Below, in pieces: positions 33,905 to 43,797 of a stretch of DNA of 64,000 nucleotides. How positions within the stretch are numbered: the stretch's first letter is position 1; each line of letters starts with the position of its first letter. The translations under genes were made by a program, and so were the position numbers. The DNA is taken from contig CM043944.1 in NCBI GenBank assembly GCA_014529385.2, forward strand, positions 64,498,248 to 64,562,247, in the 5' to 3' direction. The stretch comes from Adiantum capillus-veneris (Eukaryota > Streptophyta > Polypodiopsida > Polypodiales > Pteridaceae). A model generated the notes under the pieces. It was given only the letters and a program-made list of their open reading frames with translations, did not search any database and was not told where the DNA came from.

Positions 33905-35159
33905 TTATGCTAGCTTTATTTCACCTGAGATGGGAATCAAGACTCAAGACATGGAGCCACAAATGGTTGCAGTGTTAGCAACATCGGGTCATGCAGTGGT
34001 TATAACGTTTTTCATTGGCAAGCTGAGGTTGCATACATAGGGCACAAGGACTTCAACATTATGCCTCTAAAAGGACGTGATTTTCTATTGGGGATGCCTT
34101 GGCACTATGGGGCTAAGAAGATTTAGTTGAAGAATAGTAGGAGTGTAAAATTCAAAGATGAAACACTTCTATTGGCTTCATGCATTTCTAAATCAATGAA
34201 GTCAAGTCTTTTTGATTACTCGATCTTTCTCAATAATGTGAATGTAAGGTTCGCCTAGTGAGTTACCGCCTAAAAGACCAAAGGATCACACCATAGAACT
34301 AATTCCTAGTAATATTCCTTCGCAAGACTCCCTTATACAATGAGTTGTGCTCCTAAAGAAGAGATCGTGAGCCAAGTAGAGGACCTTTTGGAGAAAGAAT
34401 TAATCCAACACAGTACCTCGCCCTTTTGTTCTTTGGTTTTGCGACGGATCTTGGAGGATGCGTATGGATTACAAGGCTCTCAATAAGATTACCATCAAGA
34501 ACAGGTTTCCAATACCCAAGACTGATGATATACCTGATAGATTACAGAGTTCTACTTGCTTTAGCAAGAACCGATCTTAAAAGTGGCTTACTTCATATCA
34601 GGATCACTCTTGAAGACGTATACCAGACCGCATTTAGGACACCCTTTGAATTGTACGAGTATTTGGTTATGTCTTTCGGACTCACAAATGTTCTTGCAAC
34701 GTTCAATAGGACGATGGATCGGATGTTTAGAGAGTATCATCAGTTTCTTCAATGACATCAGTGTTTTGTCCAAGTCCGAGGCCAACATCAAGAGTATTTG
34801 TTGAGAGTATTTCAAGCATTAGGGGAATACAGATAGGTTATAAACGGGTAAAGGAAGTTCTTTCTTCCGAAGATACACTTGTTGGGACACATTGTCTCAG
34901 CAGAGACTATGGTGTTAGCATAGATCCAGCGAAGGTGACTGCAATTCAAGATTGGCCACCTCTCAAAACCGTACATGATGTTGAGCAAGTTTGTCGAATT
35001 ATGCTCTATGGACGATTCATTCGACAGTTTCTAGAGATTGCCTCGCCATTGCATACCGTGACTCAAAAAGAGGTACCATTCACAGGGGACCTACATAGAT
35101 TCACCACTTTTGAAAGACTCAAAACACAAGCTGCCTATAAGGTAAGGGAGTCAGTATAG
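33905..35159 (+). pseudogene. decayed Ty3/gypsy protease and reverse transcriptase (element C)
   Basis: Near 33905-34130 the frames give SPEMGIKTQDMEPQMVAV and later DFLLGMPWHYGAKKI, the second half of a chromovirus-type protease. From about 34330 the polymerase follows with shifts: a worn KEELIQ entry, KALNKITIKNRFP-like residues, then RTDLKSGLLHIRI, YQTAFRTPFELYEYLVMSFGLTN and AFNRTMDRMFR. After a shift FNDISVLSKS stands where YxDDILIYS should be. A thumb motif near 34870-34920 (LVGTHCLSRDYGVSIDPAKV) leads to FIRQFLEIASPLH near 35015. Several stops and indels are present. The order fits a chromovirus. It breaks at about 35159. Confidence 0.85.
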
Positions 35160-35515
35160 TGGCGGCCCCCTTTACAAGAGCAACTGCGGGCATATAATAT
35201 TGCGGGCGCTAACGATCTACACCGAAGACACGTTACCTTAGTGGTTGATATGTCTCTTCCTCAACAAGTGAGTTACGGGTTCGCATCCGCCTCACCATTG
35301 GCCCCTTAGTGCAACATTACCTTTTGGATCACACGATCTCTGTAGGTGATGACGATCAGCACGTAGGGATTTTTCATCACCAAGTGCAATGTGTTGCGAA
35401 GCAGACAAAGTAGGCGAAACATGTTGAAACCTTATGAGGGGAAAAAACGCTCTATCTCAAGTTTACTGCCACAACATTGGCCCCCTCACCTTAGGGCCAC
35501 CTCTGAAGTTACGAG
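35160..35515 (+). mobile_element. SINE-like insertion with tRNA-type promoter boxes
   Basis: About 350 bp of unrelated sequence separates the polymerase thumb from the RNase H of element C. Inside it, ttaccttagtggttgat (35233-35249) fits an A box, and ggttcgcatcc (35278-35288) fits a B box, with the usual spacing of some 35 bp. That is the internal RNA polymerase III promoter of tRNAs and tRNA-derived SINEs. The ends and target duplication could not be fixed by eye. Confidence 0.55.
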
Positions 35516-36930
35516 ATTTGCAAAAGGTTTCCTATGATGCTTGTGGTAGCAGTATGTGAGCTGTCTCACTGCAAGATGGTCATGTCATATCTTACGAAAG
35601 CAACATGTCACATAGGCCAGAGAGGGTTGCACAGATAATGAAAAGCAGCTCTTAGAATGCACACATGCTTTGACTCAATGGAGGAATTACTTGCTCATCG
35701 CTAATTTTGTACTGTACACGGATCATTAGAGTTTGAGATACTTCTTGCCCAAGAACAAGCTTTCACAAAAGCATATGAAATAGATGAACATTTGTCGCGG
35801 TTCCTTTTCTAGATAGTAAGAAGAATGGTTGTGGACGCATTGTCTCACAAGCCACAAATGTCCACTGTCACTTGGATACATCATCATGACTTTGATGAAA
35901 TGCGAGAGCAATATGATACAGACCTGAATTTTGGCAAGACCTTCAACTCGTACAGAGTGGAAAGACAGTTTCTAGGTATTCTCTCAAAGAAGGGTTTTTC
36001 TTGTGACAGACTATGTTGGGTACTACTCATAGTTTAAAACAGAGAGTTATAACAAAGTCTCACAATCCTCCTATTGTTGGGCACATAAGCATACAGACAA
36101 TACTTTAGGGTATTGAGAGATATTGCTATTAGCCATAGCTCAAGAAGGATATGGACGAGTTTGTGTGTACTTGTATGGTATGTCAGAAAGTGAAGTATGA
36201 CAAGGGCAGGACTCCTCAAAACCTTTACCGATTTCAAATCTCCCTTGGTAGAATATAGCACTTGACATTGTTTTCGATTTTTTCAAGACTCACAATGGGC
36301 ATGATGACATATAGACTCGAGTGGACAAGTACAGCAAGTAAGCTCATTTTGTACCGGTGAAGAAGACGGTGAAAATCGGTCATTTGGCAAAAATGTTTGT
36401 TTCGTGGTTCGATTACATGGAATGCCTAGAGCTATTGTTTTGGATGGAAATCATTGTTTTGGATAGAAAACCTGGATGTACCAATTTCTTTTACAGAGCA
36501 ATGTGTGAGAATGTGGACACTACGCTGAAATCGTCAACGTCATTTCGGATGGTGAGTCAGAGATAACCAATTGTATGGTTTTAAACTTGTTAAAGTGTTA
36601 TATCTCTGAACATAAGTTTCAATGGGAGAGGGATTTGCCATTGGTGGAGTTTGCATACAACAACATTGTCCACAGCTCGAGGGCAAAGGCACCATTCGAG
36701 ATTGTCAAGGGTGGAAAAAATGTTCCTTCTACTTTGTGCACCAAGGACAAGATCTTTCAAGCGTATCACTTTGTACACGATCTTGAGACTGTGTGTTTTA
36801 AGGTTAAGGAGGCTTTGCGGAAGTCTCAAGAACGACACAAGAAGGCAACAAACAAGCATCGTCCCGACTTGTAGTTGAAGGAAGGAGATTGGTTCTTCGT
36901 TTGGAAGGCACGCCTTCGGAAATGATACGG
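35516..36930 (+). pseudogene. decayed RNase H and integrase of element C
   Basis: After the insertion, YDACGSSM and VSLQDGHVISYESN match the CDAS..GAVL.Q.G.PIAY.S start of gypsy RNase H. LYTDH and SLRYFLPKNKLS and VVDALSHKP (near 35830) complete it. Integrase remains are CMVCQKVKYDKG near 36175-36215 (zinc-finger cysteines), a strongly damaged core, and a clearer C-terminal core at 36575-36874 (FQWERDLPLVEFAYNNIVHSS, KAPFEIVKG, QERHKKATNKHR), ending in LKEGDWFFVWKARL. The catalytic glutamate region is damaged. It ends before a GA tract at 36988. No LTR was recognised immediately after it. Confidence 0.8.
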
Positions 36931-36980
36931 GCAAGGAGAAGCTTTTTGTTACCTTTGGCTTTAGATTTAAATGCTGCTCA

Positions 36981-36987
<7 letters not shown>

Positions 36988-37018
<31 letters not shown>
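36988..37018. repeat. (GA)n microsatellite
   Basis: GA tract about 60 bp after the last element C integrase homology. Confidence 0.95.
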
Positions 37019-37020
<2 letters not shown>

Positions 37021-37815
37021 CAGGCCTTTGCGAACCCCGATTCGTCTGTGCACGCTGCAAAACGAACTCTCCTGCAAAACGTGTGTAAGGCTCCCCTCAC
37101 ACATGTCCGCTCGGATGTGTGTGGGGATTTAGAACGTGGCTTTCCCTACGCATTGCTCATGTCTTCCGCCGGGTACGGCTTACCTCTTCAAGTTCTGCAT
37201 GGGCATCTTCTGTTTCTTCTACCAAGCTCCTCAGCGGATACCTCTCCTTCGAGATCGATGCCATACACCCCAACCATTGCTCACCTACTCGAGGAGACAT
37301 ACCTAGCTTATCAAGGAACCAAAACCAAGATGCTTTTTATGTCCTTAATCCAACCTCGCTTGGCCCCCGCAACAATCAAGGCTCACTCAGATCAATGTCA
37401 TTTACGTCGAGTATCACAACGTCTGCCACTTTTTCCGGTACCAGTTGGGGTGCTCACCAGTTATTTTTCGAGCTTATCTATTACGTTTCATTACAAAAGT
37501 TTTTAGAAGCTTGCAACTAGTTTTGTTAACTCTTATTGTCCTTCAATAAAGAACCACCACCCCAATGCTCTTTTGGATAAGGATGTATGGCATTGTCGGA
37601 ATGATGCAGTCTCTCCTCGTGCAGCTGTTTGCATTAGGATAGTGACCTAATGCACTGCCAATCTTGGGATGTTCCTTTTGTCGAGCCCTCAAGTCAAGTC
37701 CCCTAGTCTCTAAGTTGTTGTAAGATCACTCCCCCCGCATGAGGCGTTGGAGTTGATACAGTCCCTTTAGTCATGTCAAGTCCCTTCTCTGTCCAAATTT
37801 GTAAAAAAGATGTTA
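37019..37815. other. no gene recognised
   Basis: Two overlapping plus-strand frames (37048-37506, 37119-37520) have balanced composition but no domain I recognise. The stretch may be the tail of element C. Confidence 0.45.
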
Positions 37816-37910
37816 TGTCATAAAATCTAATTAACCAACCCAAATGATTTTCTCATATTAAACTGATTACTTAATGTGGGAGAATAAACGGGAACAAAGG
37901 TTAAGATACA
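37816..37910 (+). mobile_element. start of 5' LTR of element A (truncated)
   Basis: TGTCATAAAATCTAATTAACC followed by caacccaaatgattttctca and ttaatgtgggagaataaacg matches the beginning of the LTR at 22889 (minus strand), apart from an extra aactgatta-like stretch. Similarity fades after about 95 bp, so the rest of the LTR was replaced or lost. It lies upstream of, and on the same strand as, the element A gag. Confidence 0.7.
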
Positions 37911-38758
37911 GATGTGCTTATAGATCTATTTCAACACGGGACCAATGGTAAAGAGGTCCAAATGAGAAATGGTCTATCAAAGAGCAAGGTTAACCAATGG
38001 AGGAAAAGACCTTAGGGTTGGCTTCATTAAAGCCTACAAAGGTAAGTTTTAAAATTCTTAAGACATAGTTTTTAATTTTTAAACTTTAGTCAATTAAGGT
38101 CCAAGCAGGCAAGGAGGCAGCTTGCTTAATCAAGAGTTGTGCTTAAGCAGGTGGCCTGTCTGCTTACCAAGTTCAAATAACTTGCTACAAAGAAGGGTGC
38201 GAGCCCTACAAAGGAGGGATGTGTGTAGTAACTATGCACCTCACATGGGGCTATACTCTCATGAGAGGAAAGGAGCCACATGTCAGGTGTAGAGGCACAT
38301 TGCTCAAGCAGGCAAGGGTTGTGCTTAAGCAAGGGGGGTGCTAGCTTAACCTCACAAGAGGGAAAGAAGGACACTTTTCAGGAGACTACACATCTTGCCC
38401 CAAAGGGAACCAAGCTCTCATTGGCTGTAGGCCTACATGGCTCAATGTTTTGTTGAGTCCACTATGTGGGATATGGTGCACACCTCGGTAGCTTTGGACT
38501 TAATAATGGAGTACTTTTAGACTTTCTTACGGCTTTACCATTAGAAGTCCAAAAGGATCGAACCCTCGGCAACTCTGCTATGTTAGACCTACTCCTCTAC
38601 TCTCTATAATCAACCACTTCGAGCCCTAGGTGTAGATACTTAAGGACTGATTTTCAAAGGCTAAGAGGAGTGGAAACTAAGGTTTTGAATTTCCAAAGCA
38701 TACACTAAGTATATACATAAATTTTGTTAACATGGCTGACAATAATTAAGAGAGTATA
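37911..38758. other. region between element A LTR piece and gag
   Basis: No gene and no clear primer-binding site. Probably altered LTR and leader. Confidence 0.4.
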
Positions 38759-40104
38759 ATGAACATTGATAGCTTTGATTTTGCACATGAAGGTGCTAAT
38801 GATGATGCTCCCATATTTGTGAAATATCTTGTCACTAGGTTGCAGCAAGCTATGGGTAACCCTGCTTTGCAAGCCGAAGTTAACAACTTTGTGCTTATGG
38901 AATTTCCCTTCCTCTCCAAGAGGAGAGAGAGCTTAGGAGGCCTCTTGAAGAGATCCCCAAAAGAAGACTCTCTCCCATATGAGAAGAGGAATCCAAAGAG
39001 CAAGAAAGCAATGAAAATTTAAGTTCTTCTGAAGATGTGGCTCCACGAAGACAGCGGTCTAGACGATTGCCCACTCTTCCCAAGCGGAAAAGATTAACAC
39101 ATAGTCCTTCTCCTTGTCACATTAAAAGGGAAGAGAGGAAACAAAGGAAGAAAAGGGCTAAGAAGAGGTCACCATCTTCTCCTTCTTCTTCACCTTCCTC
39201 CTCTTTCGACGAAAGTTATGGCTATTCTCTTAGAGAATACAAGAGGGGAGGACATCACAAATCATTCCGTGCATGGCGAAGGTCACAAAAGCTAAAGAAT
39301 TTCAAGAGAGGGGGGAAAGAGTATCTCTTTTCTCACATATGATGGCACATTTGGTGCTACCGACAAAGTGTTGTCCTTCATCCAGCAATTTGATGCATCC
39401 TTTGGAGACGAGGGCTTTACGGAGCTATGCACTTTCAAAAATCAGCTCGTCAATGGTGGGCTAGCCTTCGTGGCAACGGCGAAGCCTCAAGGACATGGAA
39501 GAATCTAAGAGTTTCCATCATGAAGAAATTCCTTGCAAGCGATGCAAAGGACAAAATGCTTACCGAATGGCGCAGCTTGAAGATTCTCTCTCATGAGTCT
39601 ATCCACAAGTATGTAGACAAGTTTTGGGATTTACATCTCAAGGCTACTGTCTTTCAAAAGATAGACTTTATAGAGCAAAGGTAAAAATTATGTGCGGGGT
39701 TACCTGAAGAGATGGTCGAATACATCAACTCTCAATGGTCTAGTACTACTAGCAAAGTAATCCATCACACCATGGTTGCCTCACGTATCAATTTCCATCA
39801 AGGGGTTGGACATAATATCAAACCCATGGACAACAAAGGCAAAAATGATGCAAAGGGGAAGACCAATGCTCAAAATTCTTCCCAAGGCACTTCCAACAAC
39901 AACAACAACAACAATCAGTCCAAGGAGAAGAAAGTTTACAAAGGTAAAAAAAAACTCTCTTCTGAAGAGCTTGAAGCTAGGGCTATCGTTCTTGCCCCAC
40001 GAAGAATACTCACAATGAAACTCCTAGGGCTTCCACCATCGAAGTTCCAAAAGAGGATGCTCATTGCAAAGGATCATCACTCTCCTATGCTTGGGGAAAG
40101 GTAA
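38759..40104 (+). pseudogene. gag of element A
   Basis: A leader with RRQRSRRLPTLPKRKR and HIKREERKQRKKRAKKRS (lysine/arginine/serine-rich) leads to the capsid. ARQWWASLRGNGEASRTWKNL and IMKKFL near 39427-39540, then LKILSHESIHKYVDKFWDLH near 39585, are the standard retrotransposon gag helices. A TAA at 39682-39684 splits the frame, which resumes at 39712 with an asparagine-rich low-complexity stretch and a lysine-rich end (KGKKKLSSEELEA). The zinc knuckle expected after this point is not recognisable. A shift around 39980-40000 brings in the protease frame. Gag would package the element RNA. Confidence 0.85.
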
Positions 40105-40325
40105 GAGAGCACGATGCCTTCATCTTGTTTGACCCTGGCTCTACTCACAACTTCATATCAATGGAGTTGGCCACCAAGTTGGGCATCCAAGATTTCGAGA
40201 TGGGAGATATGGTAATGGCTGGCGTATCTTTCAAGGGACAGCAAGCCTCCGTTACTCCCTTGATTGGGCAGTTGAGGGTTCATGTCCAAAGCTATGTCGA
40301 CAAAGAAGACTTCTTCATTTCTCCT
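40105..40325 (+). pseudogene. protease N-terminal half of element A, interrupted by CACTA
   Basis: ILFDPGSTHNFIS carries the active-site aspartate (D-P-G-S here, in place of D-S-G-A). It is followed by ELATKLGI, GMVMAG-like and QLRVHV strands, ending at DFFISP. The CACTA transposon begins at 40326. The frame picks up again at 49716 after the transposon, in phase when the duplicated CCT is counted once. Confidence 0.88.
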
Positions 40326-40470
40326 CACTACAAGAGGCTATTCATATTAGCGACGCTCAAAAAAAAAAAATCCATGCGTCGCTATAAGCGTTGCAAATTT
40401 GCTTGTAAATTTGCGACGCTCATAGCGACGCTTATAGCGACGCCGGCTGGGCTAAAAAAAAAAACAGAGA
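40326..40470. repeat. left subterminal repeats of the CACTA element
   Basis: Several direct and inverted copies of agcgacgc / gcgtcgct (for example near 40350, 40376, 40416, 40428). In this superfamily such repeats bind the element-coded subterminal-binding protein. Confidence 0.85.
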
Positions 40471-40534
40471 GCGCCCAAAAACTCAGATCTCAGATCTGAG
40501 TTTTTCGGCGCCCTCAAGCAAGGAGCAGGTAACG

Positions 40535-40537
<3 letters not shown>

Positions 40538-40577
<40 letters not shown>

Positions 40578-40580
40578 CTC

Positions 40581-40613
<33 letters not shown>

Positions 40614-40689
40614 AGAGGAAGGAGAGCCAGGTAGGATCCTTCCCTCTCCTCACTCTCATGTTCCCTTCCCCTCTTTCTCTCTCCCTCTC

Positions 40690-40731
<42 letters not shown>

Positions 40732-40739
40732 ATAGTGTT

Positions 40740-40782
<43 letters not shown>
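40538..40782. repeat. cluster of CT, CA and GA microsatellites
   Basis: CT 40538-40571, CA 40580-40609, CT near 40690-40706, CA 40707-40732, GA 40744-40782. Three copies of an aaacgcacacattgagagagg-like motif follow at about 40826-40995. All long minus-strand frames here are artefacts. Confidence 0.95.
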
Positions 40783-40787
<5 letters not shown>

Positions 40788-41067
40788 TACAAACATAAAC
40801 AAAAACGCACACACACATACATAAACAAAGAATGCACACACACATTGAGAGAGGAAAAGAGAGAGAGCATGCATAAACAAAAAACGCACACATTGAGAGA
40901 GGAAAAGAGAGAGAGAACATGCATAAACAAAAAACGCACACATTGAGAGAGGAAAAGAGAGAGAAAACATGAATAAATAAAAAAACGCACACACATTGAC
41001 AAAGAATGAGAGAGAAACTAATTTAACATCGTAGGAAACTAATTAAAATTAAAAGACCTAAAGATCT

Positions 41068-41141
41068 AGCCGACGAGGAGTTGAACTCAAGACCTATTAT
41101 TCAAGAGGGAAATGGCATAACCAATCTATCATACTTGGCAT
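41068..41141 (-). ncRNA. tRNA-like sequence (SINE head or tRNA pseudogene)
   Basis: On the minus strand, tgatagattggttatgcc fits an A box and gagttcaactcctcg a B box, with about 33 bp between. Acceptor-stem pairing is poor, so it is not a working tRNA. It lies inside the CACTA element. Confidence 0.5.
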
Positions 41142-41180
41142 GGGTGATAGAAAGGTTATACCATTAATCTCTTTTTATTG

Positions 41181-41403
41181 GCACACACATCCACACACGC
41201 GCACACACACAAGAAGAAGAGAGTTATAACGTCGTAGGAAACTATCCTAAAAGACGTTAAAGATTAGGTTAGATGTAGACTTACGTTAAATTAGATTTAG
41301 GTTTATTTAAGTTAAATTAGATTAGATTTAGGTTTATTTTTAGTTAGATTTACCTTTATTTATGCTAGATTTAGATTTACGTTATATTAGATTAGATTTA
41401 GGT
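41181..41403. repeat. direct repeat flanking the HIPP fragment, copy 1
   Basis: The run gcacacacacaagaagaagag, then ttataacgtcgtaggaaact, then gttaaagattaggttagatg, then many ttagatttaggtttattt variants, is repeated at about 41905-41948 plus 43269-43400. Copy 1 is the empty-site version of the nested insertion in copy 2. Confidence 0.88.
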
Positions 41404-41762
41404 CTCCATAGACTGTGATGCCTGCATGAAGCGGGTGAAGAAAGCCCTCAATGGAATATAGGGTATTGCTGCCTTCACTCATGGTGGGCTCCGTCGATCC
41501 AAAAGTACTGGTGAAATGTCTTCAGAAGATAGGGAAGAAGGTGGATCTTCTGGGTGGCAAGAGTCACTACATCCCCGACAATGACCATCTAGACAACCTC
41601 TAGTCATTCAACAGCAACTTCAAAGTTAGTAACAAGAGCAAGAACGGTCCAAAGGGCCAATTGCTGTCGTCAGATGTGGATGGAGATGAGGCAGCGTCAC
41701 CGCCGGAAGTTAACTCTCACATCTTTAGTGATGAGAATGCCAACTCTTGCCGAGTTATGTAA
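41404..41762 (+). pseudogene. captured heavy-metal-associated isoprenylated plant protein (HIPP) fragment
   Basis: The start reads IDCDACMKRVKKALNGI. This is the metal-binding CxxC loop and first helix of an HMA domain, directly after a possible splice acceptor (ccatag). After a stop and a one-base shift the second half follows, VDPKVLVKCLQKIGKKVDLL, the usual V.g..d...v...l.k.GK.ae.l end. A hydrophilic linker with one more stop leads to NANSCRVM and TAA at 41760. The last four residues are a CaaX farnesylation box, the defining end of HIPPs. These proteins bind metals and are anchored to membranes by the prenyl group. The fragment lies inside the CACTA element, between its direct repeats, with the 5' exon missing, so it looks like a captured host gene piece. 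Confidence 0.82.
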
Positions 41763-41880
41763 AAAATTATGTGTTAAATCAGTTTTAAGGTTCTTATAAT
41801 AATTGTTAGTTTAGTTCTTTGTTTTTAATATAACATAATTTACGTTAGATTTAGATTTATGTTATATTAGATTAGACTTA

Positions 41881-41893
41881 GGTTTATTTAGGT

Positions 41894-41933
<40 letters not shown>

Positions 41934-43440
41934 AGAAGAGAGTTTTAACACTAGGTTGGTAACCTAACAGGACATAAAAGTGTCCTTTCAGGGTTTTGAA
42001 AAAAACCTCCAAAACCATAGTAGATCCACTCATTTTGTAAAATCCTTTCATGAGGTTATAGTTCAAGGCCTACTATACATGGAAAAAATAAGAAACTTGT
42101 AAAATTTCTCATCTTTTGGTCACACCAAGCGTCCAAAGTTGATGGACCAATACATTTTCATCAAAACAGTCATTTCTTACGTTTTGTTGCATAAAAATAA
42201 GATTAGGGATTTTTGTAGGACTTGAGATAAATTCCCTAGTTAACTTCAATGGGTTGGTGATCAGAACATATGATTGCTTCTCACTCACTATTTTTTGTTT
42301 TGCCAAAAGAAATAGGTACAAAAAAGTTGAATTTTTACCATTCTGCGGACCTATCATCAAAGTTTCTATAGCCACGCTCAATACAAATAATATATGCATG
42401 TTTTTTTAGTTCCCTATTGTCCTTTAGGTTCATAAGGAGCCATGGAGCATGTGAAAAGAATAATACATCTCTTACCAAGGGGAATCTTGGGGACAAAGAT
42501 GATGTGCTAAATACAGCAAACATGAAAAAACTGGGTTCAACATTATGAGTTGTAGAATCCCATAGAAAGTATTCAGTATCTAGCCAAATTTGATCCTTAT
42601 GACTAGATATGGTTACTAGCTACAAAATGCATGTAGTTGTCACAAGAAACTAACAATATTGAAAAAGCTATACTTGATATACTAGAATGTTTCATTTGTT
42701 CAATAATTGGAAAAATCAACCATCGTTGTCTACTATGAAAAATAGCGTATTAGGTGCCCCAAAACTCAAGGAATATTAGCTTTATGTTACAATATGCGAC
42801 ATAGAAAATCAAAACTGCATTTGGATATCATGAAAGCCACCAAAAAAACCATAGAAGAGCTAAAATTGGCTAAAAAACAGGATTTGACAATTTTTGTAAT
42901 TTGGTCATAACTTACGAATTTAACATTTATTTCTCCCTAGAAGCATCAGGACATGTTGAGGACTACTAAAGATAGTTCTCTAGCATTATAGACCTCACAA
43001 ACATGAATTTTAGAGTGGTATAGTTGCAAAAAGTTGAAAAAAGCCAAAAACAGGACCCGTTTTTTCACACAGTTTAGGTTGTGAAATGTTGTGCAAGGAC
43101 AAGGTTAAAGATGGAATTGATATTCCAAAAAAATGTCGAGTTTTTTTTAGCTCATGAGACAACTTTCTAGATAGATAGCACCTCAAAATCCATTTTGAAA
43201 CTCTTGACATAATTCAAGGAAAATGGTCACTTAACAGGACATAAAAGTGTCCCATTACCAACCTAGTGTTAACGTCGTAGGAAACTATCCCAAAAGGCGT
43301 TAAAGATTAGGTTAGATGTAGACTTACGTTAAATTAGATTTAGGTTTATTTTTAGTTAGATTTACGTTTATTTAGATTTACGCTTATTTACCTTAGATCG
43401 AGTCCACGCAAGAATTACTTACGGTTTAGGGTTTAGAGTT
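41881..43440. repeat. direct repeat flanking the HIPP fragment, copy 2 (split)
   Basis: Copy 2 starts in ttaggtttatttaggtttac and a CA tract (41896-41930), reaches agagttttaa at 41948, is interrupted by the 1,320-bp element, and resumes at 43269 with ttaacgtcgtaggaaactat and the same ttagatttaggtttattt series. Confidence 0.85.
41949..43268. mobile_element. 1,320-bp non-autonomous element with CACTAGGTTGGTAA ends and TTAA duplication
   Basis: Ends are CACTAGGTTGGTAA and TTACCAACCTAGTG, perfect 14-bp inverted repeats. Both are followed inwards by a small palindrome of the form GGACAtaaaagTGTCC. TTAA flanks both sides (41945-41948 and 43269-43272). The uninterrupted paralogous copy at 41219-41240 has a single ttaa at this place, confirming the boundary. 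No protein frame of note is inside. A TTAA duplication is typical of piggyBac, while the CACTA-like end is not, so the class is open. Confidence 0.85.
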
Positions 43441-43685
43441 AGACGAACAGTGAAAAGATCTACTGTGAAAAGATGTTAAGATGCTGTGAAGTGCTACAGA
43501 TAGAGAAGAGGCAAAGGGGTTTTGTCCACTACATGCAGTATCATGTAGACGTGGGTCTGTAGATTTCTTGTACCCACAAATATAGGTATTGACCAATAAA
43601 GACGAGATTATAACCCGGTGGTTCTGATCTCCGTGCACCTCTAGACCGAGGTGTGCGGGGATTGGACATGACTAGAGAATGTGAG

Positions 43686-43687
<2 letters not shown>

Positions 43688-43722
<35 letters not shown>
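43688..43722. repeat. (GA)n microsatellite
   Basis: GA tract about 75 bp upstream of the likely transposase start, in what would be the promoter or 5' leader. Confidence 0.95.
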
Positions 43723-43725
<3 letters not shown>

Positions 43726-43797
43726 GACAAAGAATGCCAATAGAATATTCAATTTGTTGTCCAGGTTATAAGATTTTTATCCTCATTATGAGTAGTG

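Noticed and set aside
37048-37520. Overlapping 152- and 133-codon frames
   Set aside because: Two phases are open over the same stretch and neither shows a domain; likely non-coding.
40483-41002. 169-codon minus-strand frame inside the CACTA element
   Set aside because: It is built from a cluster of microsatellites and from three copies of a short motif.
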